64,000 bases of DNA, from assembly GCA_036583965.1 (NCBI GenBank), contig JAZBQD010000001.1, positions 27,004,597 through 27,068,596 of the forward strand, given 5' to 3'. The notes under the pieces are model-generated. The model was not told the DNA's origin and searched no databases. It worked only from the letters and a program-made list of their open reading frames with translations. The translations under genes were made by a program, and so were the position numbers. The DNA is from Prunella strophiata (Eukaryota; Chordata; Aves; Passeriformes; Prunellidae). Below, piece by piece: positions 38,934 through 51,785 of this stretch (position 1 is the stretch's first letter; every line of letters begins with the position of its first letter).

Positions 38934-39623
38934 CTGCAGCAGAGAGAGTAAAATTAATTAATACTCACAAGACAAAGCACATTGTTGATGCAATTCACTC
39001 TGAATTCATATCAGAGCAGGGTAGGAAGTGCTCTAGTGCATTTTTAAATTAGAATTAGACATTGCAAGTAACACATTCATTCAGTATTGTTTACACAGCA
39101 GAAAGGGCTAGTAACCATTACCCCCATTACATTCTGCACATCAAAACACTGATAGCAGCCTTAGCAGCAAAATTACAGACTGATCTGCCCAAAATGATGG
39201 GAACAATGATCCCTTTGACTAGAAGTCTGTTTTTGTGGCTGTCCATGCAGAGACAGATCACAAAACACATCTCAGAGGACAGTCAGCAACTTCTTGGGTC
39301 CTTTGGTGATTTCAGTCAAACACTGCATTCATCATCAGCATGTACAACTATGAAAACCAAACTGAAACAGCACTTGTGTCATCAGATAAGCAAGAAAAAT
39401 ATTTGAGTCCTATCCACAGAGCCAGATATCTTTCTGAACCAGTCTGAAACTTTTGACCTGGGAGTATCTGTGCTAGTAAGAACAGTGTAGACATAATTCT
39501 TCTTGTGGCAGGTGTGGGCATAGGGCAGTCTCTGGGCACAGAGTGAGACACAAAGGTCAGCAAAGCAGACACCAGACATGAAGAACAGATTTGTTCTTCT
39601 TGCTTTGTGATTCAACTGCAATT

Positions 39624-39645
39624 AAAAAAAAAAAAAAAAAAAAAA
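39624..39645 (+). repeat. Poly(A) tract, 22 A
   Basis: An uninterrupted run of 22 adenines lies inside an NRG3 intron. It could be the tail of an old retrocopy, but the 300 bases before it matched no gene or transposon that I know, and no target-site duplication was evident. Confidence 0.9.
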
Positions 39646-41910
39646 GTCTCTGAACTGGAATGGGGCCATAAAGTTGAAGTATAGAAAAAGCTGCACTTGG
39701 GCTTGTAAGAAGATTCCATGTTGTTGGTGGTCACTGGGCAGTATCTCAGAGATCTGAGAGGGTAACTCACATTTCCACTCAGGTGTGAAAAATAAAGCAC
39801 TTTTCAGACTTTTTACTTTGCCTTACAAGGACCTGCACTAAAACTAATAGGTCTGTTTTCCTTTTGCTTTTTACTTTTAGCACTAGACACTTAGATACCC
39901 ATGCTATCTTTAAAATAAATTCGTATTGTGGCAACGACTACATGATTACATATTTTAGAAAGAAAATACAAACTAAAATATTAGAAAAAAATCACAGTGG
40001 TGAAAAATGTCTTGTTATGATACAGTAGCATAAAAATTCATTAAGAGGATAGTAGGCATTCTTTCAAAAGACAGTTCTTCATAATTATTAGTTTTGTCTA
40101 ACAAAAGACCAGTAACTCATTAAAACAACAGACTATTATTTTCTGACTCTCACTTATTCTTATCTACATTTCTGTAGACTTCAGCAAGATCAAAAAGGAA
40201 AGTCATACAGGAATATTCTCTTTCAAAAACAGGTTACATGTACTTTTAGTCCAGCCAGTCAGACTTCTTATGACCAATTTCTATAGATAAAATAACAGCT
40301 CCTCAAATGTTTCTCCACTGCTCTTCTCCCTCTTTCTGTTGAGTGAAATACCCACATTAAACACAAAATCCTTGCTTTTGTGCTTCTCAAGGCAAAGCTG
40401 TGAGTGGCAATATGCAAAATGGTGCTGCATGCATGAAGTAAACACAACTGAAATAACAAGAAGAAGCATATTCCACTCCCATTACTTTCAGTTACCATGA
40501 TCTTAGATGTCACTTGTAAATGTTGTAGATAAAATATTCAGACAGAAATATGATTTTTAAGGTACTCGCGTCGGTGAAGGTTTTAAACTTTAATAGTTAT
40601 CCTGCCAGCTGCAGAAATGAAACTGGCTTTGATTTCTGACCTGAATAAATCAATTTGAGCTATGTAAAGAATGGCTTACTAGTGCCAAGAAGCTATTTCT
40701 GTCCCTTTTTTGAGTTTGTTCATGGTACAAAATTGAGGGCCTGCATGGCCTGTAAGACCATGAGTGTGAAGTAAATCATGAAGAGAAGAGATAAGCTGGG
40801 CCTTTTGCTACATCCTTGTTTCAGGTGGGTGTGGGCTGGAGCAGTGGTACACAGAGCCTTTCCTCAGCACAGCTGGGGAACACCAGGACACCAGAAGCTG
40901 CTCTGATGCTGATCAGCAAACTTTAATGAAGGTCCAGCCACCAGCACCACTCAGGCACAGCCCACAAAGGGCATTTTTGCCCCCTAAGTGAACATTTTTC
41001 TCCTTTTCAGATTCGCCACTTAATATACAATTCCAGTAACAGTCATAACATTCAGTACAATGAAAATGTGAACTAGAGTTTAAATTGAGGGTGTGACTAT
41101 ACAGAGAATTCTAACAATGTAATTGAACAGATCTGGATGTACCACATTATTAATACATTTTAATATATTTAAACACAGTTATGTTTATTCTCTAGCTAAA
41201 CTCCAAGTGCCACACCCATTCTCCAAGATCACCTCTGGAGAAAAACACCTTCTTACTTTTGTGAAGAGCTTACAGCAGTATCAGCTGGAGCCCCCAGAAG
41301 TACAATATGGGATCATTCCCCAGTCACATCCCAGCAGGGCTCATCCTGCTGCTCTCACAGCTCAGTTCTCACCTGGGCTGAGCTCCATGGAAGCCTCTGA
41401 CTATTGTGAGCTGCTGAATACTCAGCCATGATGGAGAATAAGCTGTGAAACCCTTTCAAAGGCCTGCTCCAGTAGGTTGAAAGCCTCACTGAAAGCTTAT
41501 CTGTATCTGGGTTTTTTAAAGGGTTTTTTGCCTTCTTGGTTAATTATCTGTTCTTGTTTGAGCAATTACTGGAAAACACTGAGGCATATGGCTAAATAAA
41601 TTAAAGAATAATGATTTGCTTTAAAATAAAATTTCCATTTTTCATTGTTTCATGGAGAAAATAATCTATTACGTGCAAGTACTCAGCTCTCTGACAATAA
41701 AAATTCCACCCCCTGCTAGTTAATGCTAAGTGAATTTCTGAAGGCAGCCTGAGCCAGGAGACAAGAAATCAGCCTTTGTCCCTGACCTGCTGCATTACTG
41801 TGAGCACATAACTCCTCTGCTCTGTGCCCTGAATTCCCTGTTCTGAAATGCAGGGCTCAGGGATAACAAATGCCACTGGAATGCTACAGAGTAGCTTCAT
41901 GCTGATGTCC

Positions 41911-42479
41911 TGGTGTTATGCAAACCAAAACACCCATCCCTGGTGTTATAGAAACCAAAACACCCATCCCTGGTGTTATAGAAACCAAAACACCCATCCC
42001 TGGTGTTGTACAAACCAGAACACCCATCCCTGGTGTTGTACAAACCAAAACACCCATCCCTGGTGTTACAGAAACCAAAACACCCATCCCTGGTGTTATA
42101 CAAACCAAAACACCCATCCCTGGTGTTATACAAACCAAAACACCCATTCCTGGTGTTATACAAACCAAAACACCCATCCCTGGTGTTATAGAAACCAAAA
42201 CACCCATCCCTGGTGTTATAGAAACCAAAACACCCATCCCTGGTGCTATGCAAACCAAAACACCCATCCCTGGTGTTACAGAACCCAAAACACCCATCCC
42301 TGGTGTTATACAAACAAAACACCCATCCCTGGTGTTGTAGAAACCAAAACACCCATCCCTGGTGTTGTAGAAACCAAAACACCCATCCCTGGTGTTATAC
42401 AAACCAAAACACCCATCCCTGGTGTTATACAAGCCAAAACACACATCCCTGGTGTTGTACAAACCAAAACACCCATCCC
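41911..42479. repeat. Minisatellite: 19 copies of a 30-bp unit
   Basis: The unit is TGGTGTTATACAAACCAAAA followed by CACCCATCCC. It repeats head to tail 19 times with no spacer. All copies are 30 bp except the one at 42301-42329, which lost a C and is 29 bp. Most variation lies at unit positions 6-11 (forms such as TTATAC, TTATAG, TTGTAC, TTACAG, CTATGC); similar variants sit next to each other, as expected from local unit duplication. Because 30 is a multiple of three and the unit lacks stops in several frames, long open frames appear on both strands (for example 41848-42498 plus and 41884-42462 minus). These are a by-product of the repeat, not genes. The array sits in an NRG3 intron. Confidence 0.97.
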
Positions 42480-45400
42480 TCCCCTGGGCTTTGCTTAGCT
42501 CCTCCCCTCAGAGATTCCCCCAAAATAATAAAAGGTCCAAAAATTCACATGGCATTGGAAGAGAGGTGATGTGGGGATCCCATTTCAGAAGGAACTGAGA
42601 AGGCAGAGGGGTCACCTTTAAAGGACATTCAGAGAGATTGCCTCAAGGAGGAAAAGAGCCAGAGATTTTTCTGAGGGGGCTGAGCTTGTACAAAAGCTCA
42701 TCAGTGGTACATTTAACATCCTTACTGCTCCCTTATGCTCTGTGTGTTTTGTTGCCAACACTGCCTCTAGGCAGAGGACAGTAAATTCAGGTTTGTCTGT
42801 TCTGGCAGTTCTTCCTAAGTAGTCATGTGATCCAGAAATGGGAAATTTACTCTTGATCTTAGCTGATAAATCAAATGGTAATTCATGTAAACCCACAGAG
42901 TAATCCTTTAAAAGATTTAAACTATCTCTTGCTTGACATATATTAATTGCATTTCTATCACAGTGATTGAAAAGATTTTATTTCCTACTACTATGAACAA
43001 AAGGCAACAAGATGCAAAAGGAACATTTTTTTTCCCTCATTATAAGAATTTCAGAAACCTGAAGCTAGTGGTTGCAAGCTACTAGAAACAAGTGTAGTGA
43101 AAATTGAAACCACACAGTACAGCATGAAAGGCACATTAACCACCTCAGAGGGACAGTGATGGGAAATTAATAGATCCCCTTGGTACCATGGGAGAAGGTA
43201 TTAAAAACCACAAGGATGAAAAAGGCCACTTTAAAAAGCCATGACAACTCTCAGAATCACTAAAGGAATGTCAAGGTTTCAGCTGACTCTCTTTAATTTT
43301 TTTTCCATGACATATTTACCAAGTGGTGAGAATTTAAAAAGAAACCCTTGACTACATGTGGAAGAAGCAGGCAGGAATCAGGAGCCACCCCACCTCCTCC
43401 TGCCACCTGCATGGTGTGTGAGCGTGCACCAAGCATTTGTCTTTTTAGATGGGGAGAATGACAATTTCCTTCATTTTGATTATGTGGAGACCTAACTGTT
43501 TGCTGCAGCCCTTTAAATATCTCTTGTAAGGGGGATGATCTCTTTGGGAAGGGGTACATAATACTTGGGAAGCCCTAGGTTTTAAGCATTGGGTGAAATT
43601 AATCTCCATCTCCTGTGTACCACAAAGATCCTGGATTAAAAGCTGGCACATCTCTCTCTCCCTGGCTGAAGAATTATAGCAAGATTACCAGTGCAATAGT
43701 TTTTAAATCCAAGAGGCTAGAAACCCTAGCAAGAACCACCTAGCAAGAAATGAAGTGTGTTGCTGCCAGAATGTTTGGAAAAAGCAGTGGACTTGGAGGA
43801 GATTCAGGAAATCCTAGGAGCTGTGTTCAAACAGATATTTATGAATCCTTCTTACAGTACACAGTATTTTGCATCTAATTTGTCCCTCTAAGAAAATACT
43901 GAAATTGCTACTGAGGATAAGACAGGTGAGCACAATTACCAGTGATGAGCAGCAGGACTTCAGAGAGAACACAGCTGTCCTGACAAAACCCAACCCTTTA
44001 TTTCACTTTTCAGAATCACAATTGAGCAGAGGCAGGGAGTGGAGGAGATGTAATACACTTGAGTAGGAGGAAAAATTACTTCACTGAGATTGGTCAAGCT
44101 CTTTATAGCCACAAACCACTTGAAACCTTGTCTGCTATACCCTGGGCCTTGGGAAATAAGTTAAACCTCCTTCTAAAGCAACACATTTGGAAAGATAGAT
44201 GGGCCCTTTACTAAATATAGCAACCTCTCAGTCAAAAGGTGATGGTTCTTTCAGAATAGTCATCAAGAATAAGGAACCTAATGCCACTTCTCTCAGGTCT
44301 CCACAATAGCATTCTCCTCTGCAGAAGAAAGAGCTGTGTGAAAAGCCTGAAAGCATCACCAGGTCTGTTCAGAAGAGAAAAATCTGGGATAATCTTCTAG
44401 GAAAAGACAGAAAGGTGGCAAAAATGAGAAAATTCTCTTGCTTGTAGGGGGAGCACGTGAAGTGGGAAAAGAAACAACTTCCAGGATTACCTAAATGCCA
44501 GACTGGAGGAGTAGTCTCCAGAAAGTAACTGCCCTCATTTACTTAAATTTATTTATTAGCTCCTGGAAATGAAGAGAACTGGGATTTCTCCCCAGGCCCA
44601 TGCAGTGGCAGCTGCAGATGGGAATCACATCCAGGCTGCCTGATCCCCTTTCCACCCAGCAGATATGCCCCAGGCAGATCTCTGCTCTCTGAGGAGGAGT
44701 CACTCAGCCATTCCTACAAAATACCTTTCCAAAGTCCCTTTTCTGCTGCCTCACCAAACTCCTGCCCTTTTCCCCTCCTCCAATTTGGCAAGTTTTGTAA
44801 ATATTTCATGAGCTGCCTGCATGCATTCCTGCACTAAAACCCTCCTAACAATAGAAGCCATTATTACACTGTTACACTACATCCTGCACAAGGTCATTCT
44901 GTTTTTCTTCCTTCCTATCTTCCCAAAGGGAGAATGCATTAATGGCAAGGAGAAAACAGTTGCCTGCAAACAGCCACAAAAACAAGAAAATGGTGTGTTA
45001 ATTACCAGCACTCATAATGTCAGGCTGAACAGAAATAAAATCTGAAAATAAAATTTGGATTAAAATAGTAAATATAATGATGGTGTTCAATCTCTATGTC
45101 CAGAATCTATGAACTGCTCTTTCAGCCATTATGGCTGTGGCTATGGCAAAAGAAAATGACAAAATATTGCACTGAATTACAGTGAGAAAATGCCAGAGAG
45201 CATATTCTTAGTGCTAACCAAGGCTTGTTTCATAGGATAGAACAAAAGGATCATGAACTTTACCTTTTGTTGCCATCATTACAACCAACAACACTCCCAA
45301 CAGCTCTCTTTTTAGGGGCTAGAAATAATACAAGGCTGAATGAACTGAGAGAAAAAAATTGCACAAGGTTCCCCAAATTGTGAATATGTCAATTTAGTGG

Positions 45401-46568
45401 AGCTATCTTCCTTCTTCAAAGAGTATATTTTTCCTGAATTACAAAGCATATCATGAGCATAGGAGCACCACAGTGGTGAATACAGAACTTTCAGTGAATA
45501 CAAACAATGCTCTCAGAGCCTCTGTGTCTTAGCAGGGAGGCTCTGCTTACTCTAAATTGGTTAAAAGGGCTTACATTTATCTCTAAGTTAATTAGATATG
45601 AACGAGGAGTTGAGAAGCCTTTGGTTAAGTGGACATGAGTGCTCACTTTTGCTAAACTCCCACTACTTTGATGGAATCTGGCAAATAAGGCAGTCATTCC
45701 TTTAAGCAACTCTAAGATTTTTTTTTTTTTAAGGAGTTAATAATTTAGAAAGGTTTTAAAACATCTCTTATATTTTCCTATTATATTGCTTACCAGGATC
45801 CCTCTTCCAAAGGCTTTGTTCAAAGTAAGACAGCGCTGATTGTGTGTGAGCAGGGGGGAAAAAAATGACATATACTGGAAAATATCTTCCCCAAAAAATA
45901 CCAGGGCTAAATAAATTTGTTATCTTCAAGTTCCTTATTTCAAACACGCTTTACATATTTCATGATTGTGAGATTGTAATGACTTACAGTATAATTACAT
46001 TCAGAAAATGATTAAATATATTTCAAATTTAGTTTGAACAGACTAATTTCTTTCTGTAAACTAAAGTACCTTTAAATAAAGACCCAGAAAAATGAGACCA
46101 TCTGCACAGTCTTCCCTTGGGCATTTGTTTACATGTGTAAATTTAGTTCTAGATTTTGAATTTACTCTGAATTAACTGTGACAAATCTCTGTGTTTTTTT
46201 CTTGCAGGTTCATAAATTATTGGAAGGCATGACATCACTGAAACTCAAGGACCCTCACTGCACATACAGACATGTATGACCTCAGGTATTGCTGGAAACT
46301 GTAACTGGCAATTTCCACTGCTGAATGCAGAGCTGGGGGGCTCAGCAAAGTCTGCTACATGAACAAAATGTACCAGGACCCACTGAAATAACTTCAGAAA
46401 AAAAAATCCCTGCTTTCCATTAAGAGGCCTGATAGAAAACATTTTATGAAAGAGGTGAGAATTGTGCTTCCCATTGCTCAGATGGTAATAGCAGCATGAC
46501 GATGTGCTGCCATCAGCAGCAGGAACTCAGCCAGGCTATTAAGTGCTGTAGCTGGCAGGATTACTTAC

Positions 46569-46695
46569 ATTTTGCAGCTGGACTTGGCTTTGTGCCATAC
46601 ACTCTGACTTTGCCATCATGCTGGAAGCATTTAGGCTGTAGGTTTTCCTATTCTGTGTTTCTTTCAGCTGCTCGTGGATCTGCTTGGTTTGCTTC
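46569..46695 (-). CDS. NRG3: NRG3 exon: start of cytoplasmic domain
   Basis: The second NRG3 exon in the window is 127 bases long. The acceptor is CTGCAG and the donor GTAAGT. Its first base completes the Lys codon left by the transmembrane exon, and 42 full codons follow, so it ends in phase 0. It reads KQTKQIHEQLKETQNRKTYS, then LNASSMMAKSECMAQSQVQLQN. This matches the mammalian segment that begins KQAKQIQEQLK and ends VQLQN. The residues are lysine- and glutamine-rich, as expected just inside the membrane. No long open frame marks this exon because it is short and has no useful Met-initiated frame; it was found by translating the minus strand between the flanking exons. Substitutions relative to mammals are scattered and there is no gap or stop. 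Confidence 0.95.
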
Positions 46696-49600
46696 CTGCA
46701 GAGAGAAATAAAATTCATGTAAGAAAGAGCTCACTTGATCTTCTGCTGTAGCCATGGTACTTTTATAGCCACAGCTCCCTTTGTTCAAAACTTCTCCATG
46801 TTAGATAAGCCAGCTGAGCTAATTCACTAATGTCTGATATTCCAATGCAGCCGTTGTTTCCTGGCAAGGCTTAACAAAGGGGAAAAAAACCCTCTCTTGT
46901 GTTTTAAAATACCTTCTATTCTCAGATTACTATAATAGTATGCTCGTTGTGCTAGTGCAGAGTTTTGTAAGATCATCTATTGCACATTTAACAATAGCTT
47001 GCAAGTCAGTTTGAATAATAAAAAAGCATCTTGCTCTGATTTGGAAAAAAGGTTTTGGCAAATAGAAACAGGCATTAGCCCCTGCTGGCTATAAAAAATT
47101 GATGAAGAATCAGAGATTTCTGCTGGCTGATTAGACTTGACCTATAACACATCTTTTATCAAGCAGCTTCTGCTCATATGCTTAAACCTGGAAAAAACAT
47201 CAGTATGGCCTCTGAGGCTGTGTTTTTGAGTTATTATACTATAATCCACCCTGTCAGAGCTAGGAATACCACTGGATGAATCCCTTGCATTATTCAGGAG
47301 ATAACTATACTGTTAACAGAGACTTTCTGTTTCTGCCACACTATATTGAGTGGAAGTGAAAAACAGTTTTTAAGTTCTGTACATGATACAGGATATGAAA
47401 CAGCAAACTTTAAATATTACTTTTATCTTCTGCAAAAAGTTATCACAGCTGGGCAAAAACTGTTAGCAAAATACATTTAAGACGTTTTATCAGTTTCCTT
47501 TATTTTTTATTTTATTTTTTTTTTGTGATAAGCTACATTGTCTGGGACTATCAACTTTAAACAATGATGAGTAAAAACTTCACAATACCATTTTAATTCT
47601 TGCCTTCCCTGCTTTCTTTCTCTCCCCAGAAGATGCATCTCCAGCAGTGAACCTACAATGGCCTTGGAAACAACCCAGTAATGTCAAGGACTCACCAGAA
47701 GCAGCATTTCATTATGCCACCAGCAGGTTTTAGACAGCAACTGGTGCTGAGCCAAATTTCCAAAGAAAGTGATTTCTGGCAAGTATTTATAAAGAGATAA
47801 AGAAAACATGGCCTTTCTATATTTAAATTTAAATTACAGCAAAGCAGCTTCAGCAGCATTTTGAAATGTTTCTGGTGATTTGATTTTGGAAAGCCTTATG
47901 ACATCATTAAGCTTGATAGGATCTTGTGTCAGACAGTGAATTTGACGATGAATGAAGTATAAAATTAATTTTAATTTCTTATTCACAGTGGAATCTCTAT
48001 CTACTGCTGGAAGGTATAAGAAAGCAGAGGAAAAAGACTTACTTATGTGTTCAGTGGAGGGGCCTGTGAGAGAGGACAAGTTCCCTCAAAATGAAAGTGG
48101 TGAGAAGTATCACAGTTCAGATATTCAATTTTAATAAAATAGTTTTAATATTTCTTGAGTCCCATAATTTTGGTTCAGGATGACACAATGTAAGCATTTG
48201 CTTAAATTCAACAAATTGTAAGTGCCTGCTTAGAAGTATTTGTTACAGCTCGTTTGCTGAGTATAGGTCATAAGCCATAACAAATCCAGGACTTTATGCA
48301 CCTCTTAGGCTTTCTACTTGCATCCTATATTGAAGCAAATGGAAAGCAATGAATTTATATTGTAAGCATGTTACAAATATGAGTGGCATGTTTTGAGTAT
48401 TGCTAGGAGTTCATAATTAGTAAAATCTATGAATAGAGGTAGGTGAGGAAATAATTTCTCAAAATAATTTCACAAAGACTGTTCAAGATTTTCTTTAGCC
48501 AAAACTGGTAGAATTAATATTGGAATAATCTGAATAGATATATATAATCTGAAGAAATATTATATTAAATTAAATTAGTCAGTTGAGTCTGAAACATCTC
48601 TTTTAAATTTTTTTTAATATCCACTAATTGTTGAATCCAATGAAACTGAACAATTTCATTTGTAAAATGTCTAAATGAGCTCTTCAGCTTCTCATAAAAT
48701 TCCAGGGGAGATCCATAAAAGCAAATTTAGTGTTTTTATGAACAACTTTTTTCTGACCAGCTAAATTACCTACACTGAGGAAATTAGCACATCTATTCCT
48801 ATGTCCTACTGGAAACCCAGCCTCTTGCTTGCTCTCCAGAATGGTTATGGAATCTTCAGGAATTTTTTGCATGACTTTATAGAAGGTATGAACAATGATA
48901 GTGAAACATGATCACAGCATCAGATTTTGGGAACCTCTCATATACATATAAAATGACAATTTAATCAGGAAAATAACAGAACAATTTTTGGATTTATTTA
49001 TAAAAATAAATAGAGCTGTTTCTATATTTATAAACATGTGTAAGTAAACTGTAAAAATTCAGCTTCACTACTGCAGTCTTTAACATTACAATTGAAATTC
49101 CTGAAGGTAATTTGCTGAGAAAAACAATCCAATCATTAATTTCCCTTTATGTTCATGCAACCTAACATTAATATCAGGTTTATGCATATTCATTTGGCCA
49201 AACTATAGGATGCACAGCTATAAAACTAGGAACCATTAATAATTCAAAGTTACTTGCTGATTAATAAATTTATTTTATAAGTTTTGTTTTCAAAACAAAT
49301 GGGCCTTATGTGTTCTGCTTTAGAGTTATTTGGCAATGAAGTGTTCTTACTTCAGCAAGAAATAAAGTCACTAGTCATTTGTAAAAGTCTAAGCTGTAAA
49401 GGGCAGCCCATTACTGTACTCTTCATCTGTTGCTAACACTTCCAGCACTTTCTTGATTAACCTAAAAGGAGTAATTGGAAGGGCACAGAGTTTAATTATA
49501 GTCCTAAACTTTCTCAGATTAAATCTATTTTAAAAAAGGACTTTTAATTCAATGGCATATAGGGAAGTGCCTATTTCTAGCAGCTGGTATTATAGACTTG

Positions 49601-51682
49601 TTGGACTAAGTAAGTCAAGATCTTCATGGAAACTTTTCTCTTAAAGGATGCACTATTCAGAGTTTCTATATCTGTTAGCAATATTCTAGATTTTTTTGTA
49701 CGTCAAATGAAACCCCAAGATAACCCCCATGCAGGAGGAATGCTTTGATAATTCTTAAGCACAGTCAGGGTCCATATGCCTGATAAAGAAGTTCCCAAAA
49801 ACCTGCTGACTCAAAGCTAGCATATGGTAAGTGTTGAGGCACTTCCCATTTGTTGGGTTTTACACCCTCTTAAGACACTGGCCAATGTTACATTTACAAT
49901 TTTACCTGGGCTCCGTGAGACCCAGTCTAGAAACTCTTATTTCCTCTTTGGACAGCACCAGATGGAGCCACAGCCAGGCTGTTAGGGACTGATCACTCTC
50001 CCTTGTACACTGTCTGAGGCCTCCTGACTGAACCAGAGGTGCTCATTTTCTCAGAACTCTCCAATGTTCAGCTCCCAGAGTCTGGCACCAGCCCACTTCA
50101 GCTCTTCTCAGTAACTCTCATATTTATAATGGAGACAAAACCCCAAACCCAATAGCCCCACCTGCTCCTGAGTTATGATGCACTAGTGTCCTGTAAGTTC
50201 CTCTTTCAAGTGTTATTTCCACTCATTATTTTCAGACTTAGCTCTCCTCACCACCTCATCAAAGCCAGGGTGTTTTTCAGGCTGTTCCTACCCAGCTCTC
50301 ACCACTCCCTACAGCAGTGCAGGACCAGGAGGGGCACTGTGAATAATACAGGGGCTTCTTATTCTCAGTACACTCAGTCATTGACTGCATGTTCTTCCTA
50401 CTGACAACCCCATCCTGCCTTTCTGAAACTCTCTCATCAGCAGAACCCTCAAGCCTTTCCAGGGAGAGTCTCACTCACTCTTTCTTCTGAGATCTGCAGA
50501 TCCAAAATGCATAATGACATTCCTAATGGCAGTGCCAAAGTGGCTGTCTCTGCTCACAATTCACACTACAGCAAAGGAGTTCACAGGCAGGAAGCTGTCC
50601 TGCCAGTCTGCCCTTCCCAGCCAGCATCACTGTCACTCTGGATGTCCACAGAACAATTAAACTAAGTCCCTCAAGACACCAGAATAATTTAGAAAAAACA
50701 TGAACTGACTCAAATCTTCACTTGTGACCTACCCCTGAATTTTGAGGGGAAGAAAAAGGGGGAAAAAAGATCTGGTGACTTCCCCCCCCCCACCAGGATA
50801 CAGAAGTCAATTTAATTTTTTTTCTAAATAAAATCCAATCCTCATTAGATTTCCTAGACATTAAAATTCTAGAAAGGGGGCTTCAGATAAACACCCAGAC
50901 TTTTAAATAGTGCCAACCTTCACATTTTTGATGCTCAGCCACCCTGACTAGCCTCATGCAGGTATTTTTTGATATTGATTTGTATTCTCTTATTAACTCC
51001 AGCTGGAACAGGAATGAAGGATGACCACCATACAGAACATACTTCTTGATACAGGGGCACTGACAAGCATGTCATGTAACTGCTATGAGTTTTTTGCCAC
51101 TTAGATTACACACATAACAATAAATATTATAAAATAATATTCAGTTGGGAAGATAAAAGAATAGAGTGGATAGTATTTCACTTGAAAATGGTTTAGTCCA
51201 GATGATTTCACTGCTTGAATAAATCAAAGTGCTTCTGTGTTACAGACACTCATATGCATCTTCATCAACAGGCTGCTGTCTTAGCTACAGGTTACAGTTA
51301 TCTGCAGAGGACTTGTTTCTGCATTTCTAACTTCACTTTTGTTCTCAGCATACAGAAATGGACATTCAGGGACATGAAATGAAATGCAAAAAGGAGATAG
51401 TGTGTTTAAACTATGATGGTAAATTACAAAAAAATATTTCTGTCAAAAAAAAGAAGAACTGGATATGACACAATCTATTCTTTTGATGGTATCAGAAAAT
51501 AGAAAGAAGAACAAATATTGCTCCTTTTTATGTTTTGGGGAGGACTCAGTGCAGCCATGGGGAACTGCTGCAGCCAGACCAGAGATAGCAGCAACTTCAA
51601 AAGGAGGGGAGAAGCTGAAGAACTCTAAGGCTGTACAAAGGACAGCAGCTAAACCCCAGACACAGCAGAGGAAGGCTCTTAC
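46696..51682 (-). other. NRG3: NRG3 intron after the transmembrane exon
   Basis: This 5.0-kb intron is bounded by GTAAGA and CTGCAG. No exon or recognised transposon was seen. The part at 49080-49270 is AT-rich and non-repetitive, with several homeodomain- and POU-like words, for example TTATGCATATTCATTTGG near 49180. Regulatory function is only a guess. Confidence 0.85.
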
Positions 51683-51785
51683 TTTGTTTTGAAGTAGAAG
51701 GCTGCACAAAGCATGCCCACCACGACGATGCCAAAGACGATGCAGGCGATGGACAGCACCTGGCGCTGGTACACCTCCTCGCTCT
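51683..51785 (-). CDS. NRG3: NRG3 exon: juxtamembrane and transmembrane segment
   Basis: This exon encodes the membrane anchor of neuregulin-3, an EGF-family ligand of the receptor tyrosine kinase ERBB4. On the minus strand the acceptor ends in CCACAG and the donor is GTAAGA. The 103 bases open with two bases that complete a Glu codon (G|AG), then read SEEVYQRQVLSIACIVFG and IVVVGMLCAAFYFKTK. The hydrophobic stretch from VLSIAC to AAFYF is the transmembrane helix. It is preceded by the conserved SEEVYQRQ juxtamembrane motif and followed by basic residues on the cytoplasmic side. Only this frame gives NRG3; other open frames across the site are shadows. The exon ends two bases into a Lys codon, which the next exon completes. 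Identification rests on recalled similarity to mammalian NRG3 and is very firm. Confidence 0.96.

Larger units (their letters stand above)
38934..46568 (-). other. NRG3: NRG3 intron containing a minisatellite
   Basis: This 7.6-kb intron is bounded by GTAAGT and CTGCAG. It carries the 30-bp minisatellite at 41911-42479 and a 22-A run at 39624-39645. No further exon was recognised. Confidence 0.85.

Noticed and set aside
41848..42498. A 216-codon plus-strand frame and a 192-codon minus-strand frame of repeated peptide
   Set aside because: Both arise from a 30-bp tandem repeat whose length is a multiple of three. All frames repeat the same unit, and there is no splice, start or domain context.
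47600..47700. Plus-strand pyrimidine tract plus AG followed by a short open segment, resembling an exon
   Set aside because: It is on the strand opposite NRG3 with no recognisable protein, and such splice-like words are frequent in introns.
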